In this document: positions 13,646 through 23,297 of the stretch, in pieces | Layout of the letters: every line of letters starts with the position of its first letter | Position numbering within the stretch: the first letter of the stretch is position 1 | DNA from: DATBLE01 sp963764565 | GTDB lineage: Bacteria; Actinomycetota; Thermoleophilia; Gaiellales; Gaiellaceae | Reading direction: 5' to 3' | Assembly: GCA_963764565.1 (NCBI GenBank) | Contig: CAVXTD010000027.1 | Span: 1 to 64,000, forward strand | DNA length: 64,000 bases | Notes under the pieces: model-generated | Told to the model about the DNA's origin: nothing | What the model saw: only the letters and a program-made list of their open reading frames with translations | The model's database searches: none | Program-made: the position numbers and the translations under genes

Positions 13646-16350
13646 ATGCGGCTTTCGCACCTTCTCTTTGCGTGCTCGCGTGCACGTTCGCGGTTCTCGG
13701 CTTCGCGTCCGCAGCACCGGCCGGCGAGCCGCCGAATCCGAACGACCCCTGCTCGACGGCAGGGAAGAACACCTGCGGCACGCTCGGAGTCGGCTTCTAC
13801 AAGAGCTACCGCTACGGCATCCGCTGGTTCGGCGACTACCGCGGTGCGATCCCCGGCGAGGCGCACACCTTCTGCATCGACCTGCGCTACTGGTACCCGT
13901 CCAAGGCATACCAATGGCGGGAGCAGGCGGCGGAGGCAACCCTGCGCAACCGTGACGGCGAGGCGGTGTCGACCGAGAAGGCGCGGCGGATCGCCTACGC
14001 CGTCTGGGCCTACGGGCGAAGCGGCAGCGCCAACCAGCAGGCCGCGGTCATGCTCTACGTCCACTCCCTGATGGGCGACGCGCGGCCGGGCGAGGTCGAT
14101 CCGGCGGCGCTCAACCCCTCGGTCGTCTCGCTCTACGAGAAGATCGCGAGCGACTCCGCCCGCTACCACGGCCCGTACCGGATCGAGGTCGGTGTCCCCG
14201 ACATCCCGAGCGGCACGAGCGCGACGATCCGCGTTCTCTCCGCGACCGGCAACGCGCTGCCGAGCCTGCCGCTGACCGTGACCGCGGGCGGAGCAAAGTC
14301 GCAGGCGACCACAAACGGGTCCGGGGTCGCGAAGGTCGCGCTCAAGCCGGCGACCGCGTCCACCAGCAGCCTCGTGGTCGACACGGGCCCGATCGCGTCC
14401 ACGCTGCCGCGCATCTTCACTCCGGCGACGAACCCGGCCGCCGCGAATGCGCAGCGGCTGGTCGTTCCCGGCTCGCAGAGCGTCACCGCGGCGATCAGGC
14501 GGCCGTTCTCCAAGCGCCAGATCTCCGTCTCGACCGCCGCAGCGCCCACCCGGCTCCTCGTCGGCGAGGCGACCACCGACCGAGTGACGATCAGCGGTGC
14601 GCTGGCGAGCTGGGACGGCACCGTCGCCGTACGCATCCACGGGCCGTTCCGCACGCCGGCCGAGATCCGCTGCAACCTCGCCCCGGCCTGGGAGGGCTCG
14701 TTCAAGGCGACCGGCTCCGCCGTCTACACGACGCCGCCCGCAAAGCTATCCCGGCCGGGTTGGTACACCTACGAGGAGGTCGTTCCCGGAGACGCCGACC
14801 ACACCGGCCTGACGACCCGCTGCGGCGTCGCTTCCGAGACCTTCGCGGTCGAGGTGCAGCCGAACGTGACGACGACGATCAGCTCGACGAGCGTCACCAC
14901 CGGGACGGCGATCTCAGACCGTGTGGTTGTCAGCGGTCTGCTCGGAGAGCACGCGACCGTGCAGGCGGCCCTCTACGGTCCCTTCCCGAGCCGTGACATC
15001 CTCGTCTGCTCCGGAACGCCCGCCTGGACGGGATCGATCGACGTGGCCGCCGACGGCGAGTACCAAACGCAGCCCTTCACGCCGACCGCGCCCGGCTACT
15101 ACACCTACAGCGAGTCGATCGCCGCGGGCGGGTTCGTGCGCGCGACCCAGACGCGCTGCGGCGAGACCACCGAGACGGCACTCGTGATCGGCAAGCCGAA
15201 GATCAAGACGAAGATCAAGACGCAACAGACCCGCCCCGGCGCGGCGATCACCGACACGGTGGTGATCAGCGGCCTCGGCGTCACCGCCCCGGTACAGGTC
15301 GAGCTGTGGGGGCCGTTCGCAACCCAGGCCGCGATCCGCTGCACCGGCACTCCGTACTGGAAGGGCTCGTTCGAGGCAAAGGGCGACGGCACCTACGTCA
15401 CGACACCCGTCCAGCTCGACCGGGTCGGCTACTACTCCTATCGCGAGTCGGTCGCCGGGGTGACCACTCCCTGCGCCGATGCCGCCGAGACGACGCTCGC
15501 TCGCGCGGTGCCGAAGGTGACGACCGCCGTCTCCGGCGAGGTCGTGCGCCCCGGCTCGACGATCTTCGACCGGATCCTGGTTCAGGGTCTCGGCAAGACC
15601 GCCGCGGCCGTCGAGGTCGAGCTCTTCGGCCCGTTCGCGTCGCGGGCGGCGATGCGCTGCACCGGCCGGCCCTACTGGACCGGCCGGGTTACCGCCCACG
15701 GCGACGGGGTGGTCAGGAGCCGCGCCGTGAAGATCGCGAAGGCCGGCTTCTACACCTACCGCGAGCGCCTGGTCGGCTCGCCGCTCGTCGCCGAGGTTCG
15801 AACCGAGTGCGCGCTCGCCGAGGAGACATCGCTGGCCGCTCCGGCGATCGCCACCGGGCGCGGCGACGTCGCCGCGCACGCCGCCGCTCCGCCGGCCACC
15901 GTCGGGCCGGTGCCCACACGCGTCAGGCTCCCTGCGGTCGGGATCGACGCGCCGGTCTCACCGGTCGCGATCGACACGACCAGGAGCGTGCTCGGAGTCT
16001 CCTCGAACATCCACCGCCCCGGCTGGTGGCGGGACGGCGCGGCTCCGGGGGCGAAGTCGGGCGCGGTGCTGATCGCCGGTCACGTCGACAGCGCGGTCGC
16101 CGGGGCAGGCGCGTTCTTCAAGCTCCACCTGGCAAAGCCCGGCGACCGGGTGCAGGTCTCGACCGCGACCGGACGCCTCTTCACCTACCGCGTCGTCTCG
16201 GTGCGCGCCGTCCCCAAGCGCGCTCTGCCGACGAGCGTCTACTCGCGGAAGGGGCCGGCGCGCCTCGTCCTGGTCACCTGCGGGGGCCCGTTCGACCCGG
16301 TCGCGCGGCACTACCGCGACAACATCGTGGTCACCGCCGTCCCCGCCTGA
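13646..16350 (+). CDS. Secreted thioester-like/Ig-repeat protein fused to a class E/F-type sortase
   Basis: The signal peptide is split by a frame slip near 13670: MRLSHLLF from ATG 13646 joins VLACTFAVLGFASAAPA read from GTG 13672. The mature N-terminus (residues ~25-190) has HTFCIDLRYWYPSKAYQWRE and AAVMLYVHSLMGD, like the Cys-containing thioester (TQXA) adhesin domains. Four ~100-residue Ig-like repeats follow, each with GPF...IRC.....W.GS and G[W/Y]Y[T/S]Y. The last ~150 residues are a sortase: VRLPAVGIDAPVSPV, GHVDSAVAGAGAF, LVTCGGPFD and ARHYRDN give catalytic His, Cys and Arg. Sortases usually stand alone, so joining one to an adhesin-like substrate is unusual. It probably acts at the outer face of the membrane. 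Confidence 0.8.
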
Positions 16351-16357
16351 GCCCCGC

Positions 16358-17912
16358 TCAGTACGCCGTCTCGTCGAGGCGCGCGCCGAAGCGCCACAGG
16401 CGTGGCTCGAAGACCATTCCGTACTTGAAGAGCAGGTGACGGACGACGTCGGAGGCGCCGTCGCGCTTGCCGTGCACGGTCTTCGACTCGAGATCGAAGA
16501 CGGTCAGCTCCGCAGCGGGTGCGACGCACCGGGCCGTTCGCGAACGCGAGCAGCACGGTGCGCTCCCCGGCCTCCAGGTCGGCGGCAGACGCGTCCCCGA
16601 CCGCGAGCAGCCGGCAGCGCAGGTCGTTGCCGGCCAGCGTCCCCGCCCAGATCGCACCGGCGGCCTTGTCGTGCTCGACCGTCCAGCCGAGCACCGCCAG
16701 AGCCTCCGGGTTCCCGCCGAGGATCTCGGCGAGCAGAGCGTCGCGATGGGCCGCGTCGAGCGTCTGCTGCTGGCGGCTCTTGACGGGGGCCGCCGGGATC
16801 CCGGCCACGAGCGCCCCGTGCGGAGCGTTCGAGGCCACCACCGAGTTCGCCATCACCGTCACCTCCGGCTCGAGAATCACCCCCGGCAGGATCAGGCTGC
16901 CGGGCCCGAGCCAGGAGCGCTCGCCGATCGTGACCGGGGCATACGAGAAGGGGTAGCCGTCGAGTGCTTCCAGCCACTTGCGGTGCGTGTAGATGCGCGA
17001 GCCCGGGCTGAGACAGACGCGCTCGCCGAGCCGGACGTCGCGGTCGGTGTTCAGGTACGTGTCGTAGGCGATGAACGAGAGGTCGCCGACGTGGCAGTCG
17101 TGGATGCCGCCCTGGCCGTCGACGACCGCGACGTTCCAGCGCAGCGTGACCACGTCGCCGGCGACGAAGTCGCGGCAGAAGAAGCGGCAGTTCGCGCCGA
17201 CCTGGCCCAGCTCGCCGATCGTGAAGCGCCGCGCCCGAACCAGCACGCCCTCGGCGAGCGAGGTGTCGGCGCCGATCTCCACGTACCCGGCGTCGATCAG
17301 CGTCCCCTGCCCGATCGTGACGCGCTCGCCGATCGCCGCTCCGTGCTCGCGGTAGAGCGCGACCTTCTCCGCGGAGGGGAGATCCGCGATCTCGCCCGGG
17401 GCGCGGGCGATCCGTGCGCGCAGCTCGTCGGAGAGCCTGCCCTCCGTCGGCTCGGCCGCGACGGCCGCCGGCTCGGGCGCCGCCGTCAGCGCGGCAAAGG
17501 CGCGCACATCCGCCTCGGTGACGATCCCGGCAGCCGGCACGTCGTCCAGCGCCACGCCGAGCTGTTCGGCGAGGCGGCGCGCCGGGTCGGTGGCGACCCG
17601 CACCGGCTGTTCAGCCGCAGCCGCCTCCTCCTTCGCCTCCGGCGCGCGCGGCGCTGCGCGCCATGCCTCCCGCTCTTCCTCGGTCGGGAAGAGCCACCCC
17701 ACCTCCGAGAGCACCCGCACCCAGTCGCCCACCTGCACGTTCCAGAGCACGAAGCCCGACCCCTCGGCCTCGATCTCGGAGACGGCCTTGCTGGTCTCGA
17801 CCGAGAGCAGCACCTCGCCGGCGGCAACGTGGCTCCCCTCGGCGGCCAGCTCGACGACGACCACCTCGTCGTCGTTCTCGTTCACCTTCGGAACGACGAT
17901 CGCGATCGGCAT
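16358..17912 (-). CDS. Lipoyl-domain/left-handed beta-helix acyltransferase fusion, one frame slip
   Basis: The protein begins with a lipoyl domain (IAIVVPKVNENDDEVVVVEL, with the lipoyl-lysine motif VETSKAVSE, residues 1-80). A Pro/Ala linker and a peripheral-subunit-binding domain follow (DPARRLAEQLGVALDDVPAA, ~110-145). Then comes a hexapeptide-repeat left-handed beta-helix acyltransferase (IGERVTIGQGTLIDAGYVEI through VTIGERSWLGPGSLILPGV, with catalytic-type His in IYTHRKW). A frame slip near 16540 separates the last ~60 residues (FDLESKTVHGKRDG to the stop at 16358). This is E2-enzyme architecture with the usual CAT-like catalytic domain replaced by a sugar O/N-acyltransferase fold. It is coupled (TGATG) to the deacetylase upstream. 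Confidence 0.85.
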
Positions 17913-18877
17913 CAGACCGCCTCGGCTTCGAGCTCGAGCTCGACCGGATCGGCGCCACCGTCAACCGGCAGGCGGCTCGTATCCACTCGCGGCGCCCGGA
18001 ACCGGTCCTCGTGGGAGGCCCATGGAATCGCCGGTCTGGTCGAGTAGGCGATCTCGACCCCGAGCCGCTCGACGATCCTCTGCGAGCGCTCGTCGTGGTC
18101 CCCGTACGGGTAGTTGAACCAGCCGGGCGGAGAGCCGAGGACGTCGCCCAGCCACGCGAGCGAGTCCGCGATCTCTTGCTCCTGCTCCCCCTCGGAGAGG
18201 CGGGGCAGCGAGGGGTGGTTGATCGAGTGGCCGGCGATCGCGTGGCCGCTGCGGGCCAGCTCGACGATCTCCTCGAGGCTCAGGTACAGCTCCCGCACGA
18301 ACGCCGGCTCGTCGTCGGACACGTGCTCGGCGAAGAGGCGGTCGATCACGCGGTGGGAGACGTCCCACGGGATCAGCCGGTTGACCGCGTACTTGAACCG
18401 CAGGTACTTCTCCGAGCCGAGGCGGTACTCGCCCGGCCCCGCGCTCTCGATCATTCCGGCGACGTCGACGGAGGGGGCGAGCTCGCGGGCCGTCTCCAGG
18501 TAGACGTCGGGGATCCGGTCCTGGCCGAAGTGGGAGCGGACGAACTGGTTCTTCTGGACGAACGGCACTCTCGCCTGCTGGTACGCGACGCCGATCGGGG
18601 CGAAGATCGCCTTCAACCCGTGCCGGTCGAGCACGGGCAGGACGTTGTCCCAGTGGTCGCGGACGCCGTCGTCGAAGGTGAGCAGGAAGCCGTTCGGCGG
18701 CAGCGGTGACCCGGCGCGGATCGACTCGAGCAGCGTGTCGGGGGTGACGGGCTCGTAGTGGCGGAGCAGGTGCTCGACCTGCCCCTCGAACTCGGCCACG
18801 GAGCAGGCGTCGATCCCGGGGTACGGCGTGGTCTCGACGTCGCGCACGTAGTGGTACATGACCATGATCACGCCCAA
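17912..18877 (-). CDS. Polysaccharide deacetylase (NodB-like)
   Basis: This 321-residue protein begins VIMVMYHYVRDVETTPYPGI and has the NodB motifs LLTFDDGVRDHWDNVLPVL (catalytic and metal Asp) and GHSINHPSLPRLS (metal His pair), then WFNYPYGDHDERSQRIVERL. CE4 enzymes remove N-acetyl groups from cell-wall or capsular polysaccharide. No signal peptide is visible, so it may act on a cytosolic or lipid-linked intermediate. TTG at 18877 is preferred over the inner GTG/ATG because GGAGGAG lies 6 nt before it. It sits between an E1 dehydrogenase gene and the lipoyl-acyltransferase in one minus-strand operon. Confidence 0.88.
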   Translation of the reverse strand: MGVIMVMYHYVRDVETTPYPGIDACSVAEFEGQVEHLLRHYEPVTPDTLLESIRAGSPLPPNGFLLTFDDGVRDHWDNVLPVLDRHGLKAIFAPIGVAYQQARVPFVQKNQFVRSHFGQDRIPDVYLETARELAPSVDVAGMIESAGPGEYRLGSEKYLRFKYAVNRLIPWDVSHRVIDRLFAEHVSDDEPAFVRELYLSLEEIVELARSGHAIAGHSINHPSLPRLSEGEQEQEIADSLAWLGDVLGSPPGWFNYPYGDHDERSQRIVERLGVEIAYSTRPAIPWASHEDRFRAPRVDTSRLPVDGGADPVELELEAEAV

Positions 18878-18894
18878 GCCGGTCTCCTCCCGCT

Positions 18895-20892
18895 CTACCC
18901 GGCCGGCAGCGCGCCCCTGGCGAGCGCGAATCGCACGAGCTCGCGCTCGATTGCGAGCTCGTCGGGAAGAACGCGTTCCTCCAGCGTCTTCGCCGCGGGG
19001 ATCGGGCAGGCGGCGGCGGCGATCCGGGCGAAGCCGCCCTGGAAGCCCTCCTCCGCGAGCCGTGCCGCCACCTCCGCGCCCCAGCCGCTCTCGCCCCAGC
19101 CCTCCTCGATCGTGACCACCCGCTCCGAGGCGAGCGCCGACGGCAGGATCCCGTCGAGGTCGAGCGGCGAGATCTGCGAGACGACGCACAGGTCGATCGC
19201 GATCTCCCGCTCGAGAAAGATGCGGCGGACCGGCCCCCAGGCGAGCGAGGCCGCCCGGCCGTAGGCGATCACGGTGACGTCGGGATCCTCGAACCCGATC
19301 GGGCTGAGCCTGACGTTCGGGTAGACGCCGGCGCTCGTCCGGCTCGCGAAGTGCTCCACCAGGCCGTCCTGCGGCTCGCGCACCCGCTCGCCGTACACCG
19401 TCTTGTTCTCGACGAACACGACCGGGCCGGAGTCGGCGGCGACGGCGTTGTAGAGGAGGCAGTACGGATCGACGAAGCTCGAGACGGCGACGACCCGCAG
19501 GCCCGGGATCCCGAAGAACATCTTCTCCAGGCTCTGGCTGTGGGTCGGCCCGTACCCGCGGCCGCCGCCCATCGGCGTCCTCACGACCAGGTTGACCGGT
19601 GTGGCGCCTTGCGAGAGGTAGTGGTGCTTGGCGGCGCTGTTGACGAGTTGGTCGGCGGCGAGCGCGATGAAGTCTCCGAACATCACCTCGGCGACGGCCT
19701 TGCCTCCCGCGAGCGCGACCCCGCACGAGCTGCCGACGATCGCGGCCTCGCTGATCGGCGTCGGATGGACGCGATCGGGGAACCGCGTCGAGAGTCCCTT
19801 CGTCACCGCGAACGCGCCGCCGTACGGATCGAGCAGATCCTGGCCGAACAGGCGTACGTCCGGATCGCGCTCCAGCAGGTCGTGCAGCGCGGCATTGAGT
19901 GCATCGACGACCCTGGTCTCGCCGGCCGTGCGCGCCCACGGGCGGGAGGCGGCGGCCTGGCGTAGCGGCGGGAACACATCGTCGAGGTGAGCAACAGGAT
20001 CGGGCTCCGGGCCCGCCTGAGCATGCGCCAGCGCCTCGTCCAGCTCGCGCACCGTCTCCAGCTCGATGCGCTCCCGATCGGCCTCGCCGAGGCTCGCACC
20101 GAGCAGCGCGACGGGATCGCGCCGCCGCAGCTCGGCCATTTCCGCCTCCGAGCGCTCGTCGTCACGCTTGCTGTGCGGCCCGAGCCTGACCGTGCGCAGG
20201 ACGCGGAAGTACGGCCCCGGCCGCTCGCGCATCGCGGCGACGGTCTCGCCCATCGCCTGCCACAGGGCGCGCACATCGGCGGCGTCGGCCTCCGCCGCGT
20301 CGACGCCGAACGCCTCGGCGCGCTTCAGCATGTCCCCGGCGACCGCGACCGACGACGGCGTCGTCTGCGCGATGCCGTTGTCCTCCAGCGCGACGAGCAG
20401 CCTGGCACCCCAGAGCGAGGCCATGTTCAGCGACTCGTAGAGGACGCCCTGCCCGAGGGTGCCGTCCCCGATGAAGACGACGACGATGCCCGGGTCGCCA
20501 CGCAGCCGCTTCGCGAGCGCGACGCCGAGCGCGACCGGGACGAGCTGCCCCTGGATGCCGGAGCTGATGAAGCCCGGAGCGTGCAGGTGCTGGCTGCCGC
20601 CGCGGCCCCCGCAGACGCCGTCTGCCTTGCCCATCAACTCGGCGAGCAGGGCGGTGAGGTCGCCGCCGGAGGCGAGAAAGTGACCGTGGCAGCGGTGCGT
20701 GCTGAAGACGGCGTCACCGGGCTGCAAGTGGCCGAGCAGCCCGACCGCGACCGACTCCTGGCCGATCGACGTATGCGTCGTTCCCGAGAGGAGCCCCTGC
20801 GAGTGGAGTTGCAGGAGCTTCTCCTCCGTACGCCGGATCTTGAGCATCCGGCGGTACAGCTCGAGGTCGTCGATCAGGCCCGTCTGCGACAC
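18895..20892 (-). CDS. 2-oxoacid dehydrogenase E1, fused alpha and beta subunits
   Basis: This is a 665-residue fusion. The alpha part (1-~330) has MLKIRRTEEKLLQLHSQGLL, GHGHF-like CHGHFLASGGD and the TPP motif FIGDGTLGQGVLYESLNMAS...EDNGIAQTTP. The beta part (~345-665) has FGQDLLDPYGGAFAVTKGLS, PISEAAIVGSSCGVALAGG and AEVMFGDFIALAADQLVNSA. It decarboxylates a 2-oxoacid on TPP and loads the acyl group on a lipoyl domain. The only lipoyl partner nearby is the acyltransferase at 16358; no ordinary E2 or E3 gene is in the window. GTG 20892 is the first in-frame start. Substrate is unknown; acetoin- or pyruvate-type E1 is the nearest family resemblance. Confidence 0.85.
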   Translation of the reverse strand: MSQTGLIDDLELYRRMLKIRRTEEKLLQLHSQGLLSGTTHTSIGQESVAVGLLGHLQPGDAVFSTHRCHGHFLASGGDLTALLAELMGKADGVCGGRGGSQHLHAPGFISSGIQGQLVPVALGVALAKRLRGDPGIVVVFIGDGTLGQGVLYESLNMASLWGARLLVALEDNGIAQTTPSSVAVAGDMLKRAEAFGVDAAEADAADVRALWQAMGETVAAMRERPGPYFRVLRTVRLGPHSKRDDERSEAEMAELRRRDPVALLGASLGEADRERIELETVRELDEALAHAQAGPEPDPVAHLDDVFPPLRQAAASRPWARTAGETRVVDALNAALHDLLERDPDVRLFGQDLLDPYGGAFAVTKGLSTRFPDRVHPTPISEAAIVGSSCGVALAGGKAVAEVMFGDFIALAADQLVNSAAKHHYLSQGATPVNLVVRTPMGGGRGYGPTHSQSLEKMFFGIPGLRVVAVSSFVDPYCLLYNAVAADSGPVVFVENKTVYGERVREPQDGLVEHFASRTSAGVYPNVRLSPIGFEDPDVTVIAYGRAASLAWGPVRRIFLEREIAIDLCVVSQISPLDLDGILPSALASERVVTIEEGWGESGWGAEVAARLAEEGFQGGFARIAAAACPIPAAKTLEERVLPDELAIERELVRFALARGALPAG

Positions 20893-20942
20893 GCCATCTA
20901 GCCTACTCGCCGCCGCAGCGGGAGCCGTTCCGTCCCGATCGG

Positions 20943-21762
20943 CTATCCGCCCACCGGGTCGGGGCAGGTGGGCAGGTAGTACGGCGTGCCCGGCCGGATC
21001 ACCTCGTAGAAGTCGTGGAAGTAGTCGCCGGCCATCTCGCGGGCCTGCTGCGGCCGTCGCCCCGAAGCGCTGGGCAAACCACGGAAGCTGCTGCATCCCG
21101 TTGCATTCGGCGGTCGCCTCGTCCCGGATCCCCGCCAGGTGCTGCGACTCGTGCGAGATCGTCTGGAGGGCGAAGACGCGGTTCCGGTAGTCGGGACAGG
21201 TGGCGAACTGCGGCACCGAGACCGGCACCTGCTTGGTCTTGGTGGTATAGACCCAGCGGGTCGTCGACCTGCCCTTGATCTTCACCCGTCGCTTCACCTT
21301 CGCCGTGGTCGTTCTCTCCTGGAAGACGATCCGGGTCGAGACCACGCAGCTCTTTCCCTTGTCGGCAAGCGGAGCGCGCCAGTAGGCATCCAGGTACCAG
21401 CAGGTGGCCTCGGACAGCTGCATGGAGTCCGACGGACGATCGGTTTCGGTTGCCGAGTCGTGGGTGAACACGACGAAGCCCCAGGCCGTGATCGGGTCGA
21501 GGCCCTGCTGCGCGGCCAGCTGACCCCAATCGAACGCGCTATTGCAGATCACCCGGACCGGCCGGCCCGCGACCACGCTCGCGAGCTGACCCGCATACCG
21601 CTCGAACGGAGTCTCGACGGCAACGCCGCCGGCCCACGGCGGCGGCTGGTCTGCGAGCGCCGCCGGTACCGCCGCGAGCAGCGATGCGGCCGCGACCAGC
21701 GCGCAACGGATGCGTCGGCTGAGCCGGCGGATCTCGCTCTCCCCTCCCTCGGTGCGCGGCAC
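20943..21762 (-). CDS. Secreted protein with HESQH metalloprotease-like motif, one frame slip
   Basis: A signal peptide (RCALVAAASLLAAVPAALA) is followed by VICNSAFDWGQLAAQQGLDP, ATCWYLDAYWRAP, ATCPDYRNRVFALQTI and SHESQHLAGIRDEATAECNG. A frame slip near 21060 gives the ending QQAREMAGDYFHDFYEVIRP, YYLPTCPDPVGG and a stop at 20943. HExxH spaced from a downstream Glu (DEATAE) suggests a zinc site, so a peptidase is possible, but I know no characterised family member. The start is taken as GTG 21762. It lies upstream of the E1 gene on the same strand (50-bp gap). Confidence 0.65.
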
Positions 21763-21854
21763 CCCACGAGCCGCACATGCCTCATTTAAGCGACGCCGGA
21801 CGGTTTGTCCACGGGCGGCGTCCGCAGCGGGCGGGCATAGACTCGGAGTCGACC

Positions 21855-22466
21855 ATGGACGACCGCGACCGGCCGCTCGACCTGCGCGATCTCGACCCGG
21901 ACCCGATCGTCCAGCTGCGACGGTGGCTCGCAGAGGCACGCGCGGCCGGCTCGGACCTGGCCGAGGCGGCAGCGCTCGCCACCGCGACCCGCGACGGAGC
22001 TCCGTCCGCGCGCATGGTGCTGCTCAAGGACGCAGCCCCGGCCGGGCTCGCCTTCTACACCGGGTACGAGAGCCGGAAGGGCCTCGAGCTGGCCGAGAAC
22101 CCCCGCGCCGCGCTCGTCCTCTACTGGCACGAGCCCGGCCGCCAGGTCCGAGTGGAGGGCGCGGTCGAGCGGCTCAGTCCGGAGGAGTCCGATGCGTACT
22201 TCGACTCGCGCCCGCTCGGCAGCCGGCTCTCGGCCGCCGTTTCGCCGCAAAGCCGGGTGGTGGCGAGCCGTGAGCAGCTCGAAGCTGCCGCCGCCGAGCT
22301 CGGGCGGCAAAGCGGCGAGAGCGTGCCGCGCCCGGAAACGTGGGGTGGGTACCGGCTGGTGCCGGTGGAATGGGAGTTCTGGCAGCACCGCCTCGACCGT
22401 CTCCACGACCGGTTCCGCTACCGACAGGTCGGCGGCGACTGGAAAATCGAGCGCCTGGCGCCGTAG
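21855..22466 (+). CDS. pdxH: Pyridoxamine 5'-phosphate oxidase
   Basis: This 203-residue protein has the PNPOx pattern: DPIVQLRRWLAEARAAGSDL, ATATRDGAPSARMVLLKDA (FMN-binding), FYTGYESRKGLELAENPRAA, YWHEPGRQVRVEGAVERL, SRPLGSRLSAAVSPQSRVV, and the C-terminal signature WEFWQHRLDRLHDRFRY. It oxidises pyridoxamine/pyridoxine 5'-phosphate to PLP with FMN and O2. It is full length for the family, with ATG 21855 after a GGAG. It is divergent from the secreted protein at 20943. Confidence 0.95.
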   Translation: MDDRDRPLDLRDLDPDPIVQLRRWLAEARAAGSDLAEAAALATATRDGAPSARMVLLKDAAPAGLAFYTGYESRKGLELAENPRAALVLYWHEPGRQVRVEGAVERLSPEESDAYFDSRPLGSRLSAAVSPQSRVVASREQLEAAAAELGRQSGESVPRPETWGGYRLVPVEWEFWQHRLDRLHDRFRYRQVGGDWKIERLAP

Positions 22467-22478
22467 GCTTAGACCACT

Positions 22479-22913
22479 TTGCGCAGGTTGATCACCGCAG
22501 AGAGTCTCGCCGGCCTCGCCGGAGTCGCGTTCGTCGCTCTCGGGGTCGCCGGCTTCGTCCCGGGAATCGTCCAGCGCTTCGACGAGCTCGGCTGGTGGAA
22601 GAGCGGCTCCGGCGCCCAGCTGTTCGGGATCTTCCAGACGAGCATCCTGCTCAACCTGGTGCATCTCGGCTTCGGCGTGGTCGGGCTGCTCGCCGCCCGG
22701 ACGGCGGTCACGGGTCGCCTGTACCTGACGGGCGGCGGCCTCGCCTATTTCGGGCTCGGCGTCTACGGGCTGCTGATCGACCGGCTCGGCGACGCGAATG
22801 TGATCCCGGTCGACCGGGCCGACGACTGGCTGCACATCGGGCTCGGCGTGGCGCTGATCTACGCAGGGTTGGCCGCATCGCTGAGCGGGCTACGCCCGGC
22901 GGCGGCCTCCTGA
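22479..22913 (+). CDS. DUF4383-like small membrane protein
   Basis: This protein of about 144 residues has four predicted membrane helices: LAGLAGVAFVALGVAGFVPG, SILLNLVHLGFGVVGLLAAR, YLTGGGLAYFGLGVYGLLID and WLHIGLGVALIYAGLAASL. NxxHLxxG and DxWLHxxLG are the DUF4383 signature positions. Function is unknown. TTG 22479 gives MRRLITAE; a second TTG six nt on is possible. The stop overlaps the next reading frame by CTGA. Confidence 0.7.
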   Translation: MRRLITAESLAGLAGVAFVALGVAGFVPGIVQRFDELGWWKSGSGAQLFGIFQTSILLNLVHLGFGVVGLLAARTAVTGRLYLTGGGLAYFGLGVYGLLIDRLGDANVIPVDRADDWLHIGLGVALIYAGLAASLSGLRPAAAS

Positions 22914-23296
22914 CGCGCTCCCTGCTCGAGCAGGTCGAAGCGTCGGCGCGCGGCCGGGACGCCCTCGCGGTGGTCGCCTGGCTCGCCGGCGCGGCGATCC
23001 CGTTCGACGACGCAGAGCTTCACGGCGCGCTGCGTCGCTCCCTCCTCCTGCTCGCCGCCGGCGGCGACCCCCACCGGGCGCTCGATCTCGACGACCGGGC
23101 GGTCACCTCCCTGGCCGAGGAGCTCGACCGGCCGGAACGCCGGGAAGCCCTTGCGCGCGGACTTGCGGAGCTGCGCGGAGATGCCGAGGGTCTGCCGATC
23201 TCGTCGGCCGCGATCGGCGAGCTCCTCGGCGACGCCGATCTTGCCTGGCGCGCCCTTGCGGCAGGTCTGCTCGGCGAGGAGCTGGCGGACGCCTAG
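22910..23296 (+). CDS. Alpha-helical hypothetical protein with probable CTG start
   Basis: This protein of 128 residues, LTRSLLEQVEASARGRDALA, VVAWLAGAAIPFDDAELHGA, LRRSLLLLAAGGDPHRALDL and ITSAAIGELLGDADLAWRAL-like ending, is rich in Ala, Leu, Arg and Glu and almost entirely helical. No ATG, GTG or TTG precedes it in frame. CTG 22910 overlaps the previous stop as CTGA, which parallels the ATGA/GTGA couplings elsewhere in the window. The family is not recognised. Confidence 0.55.
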   Translation: MTRSLLEQVEASARGRDALAVVAWLAGAAIPFDDAELHGALRRSLLLLAAGGDPHRALDLDDRAVTSLAEELDRPERREALARGLAELRGDAEGLPISSAAIGELLGDADLAWRALAAGLLGEELADA

Positions 23297-23297
23297 C

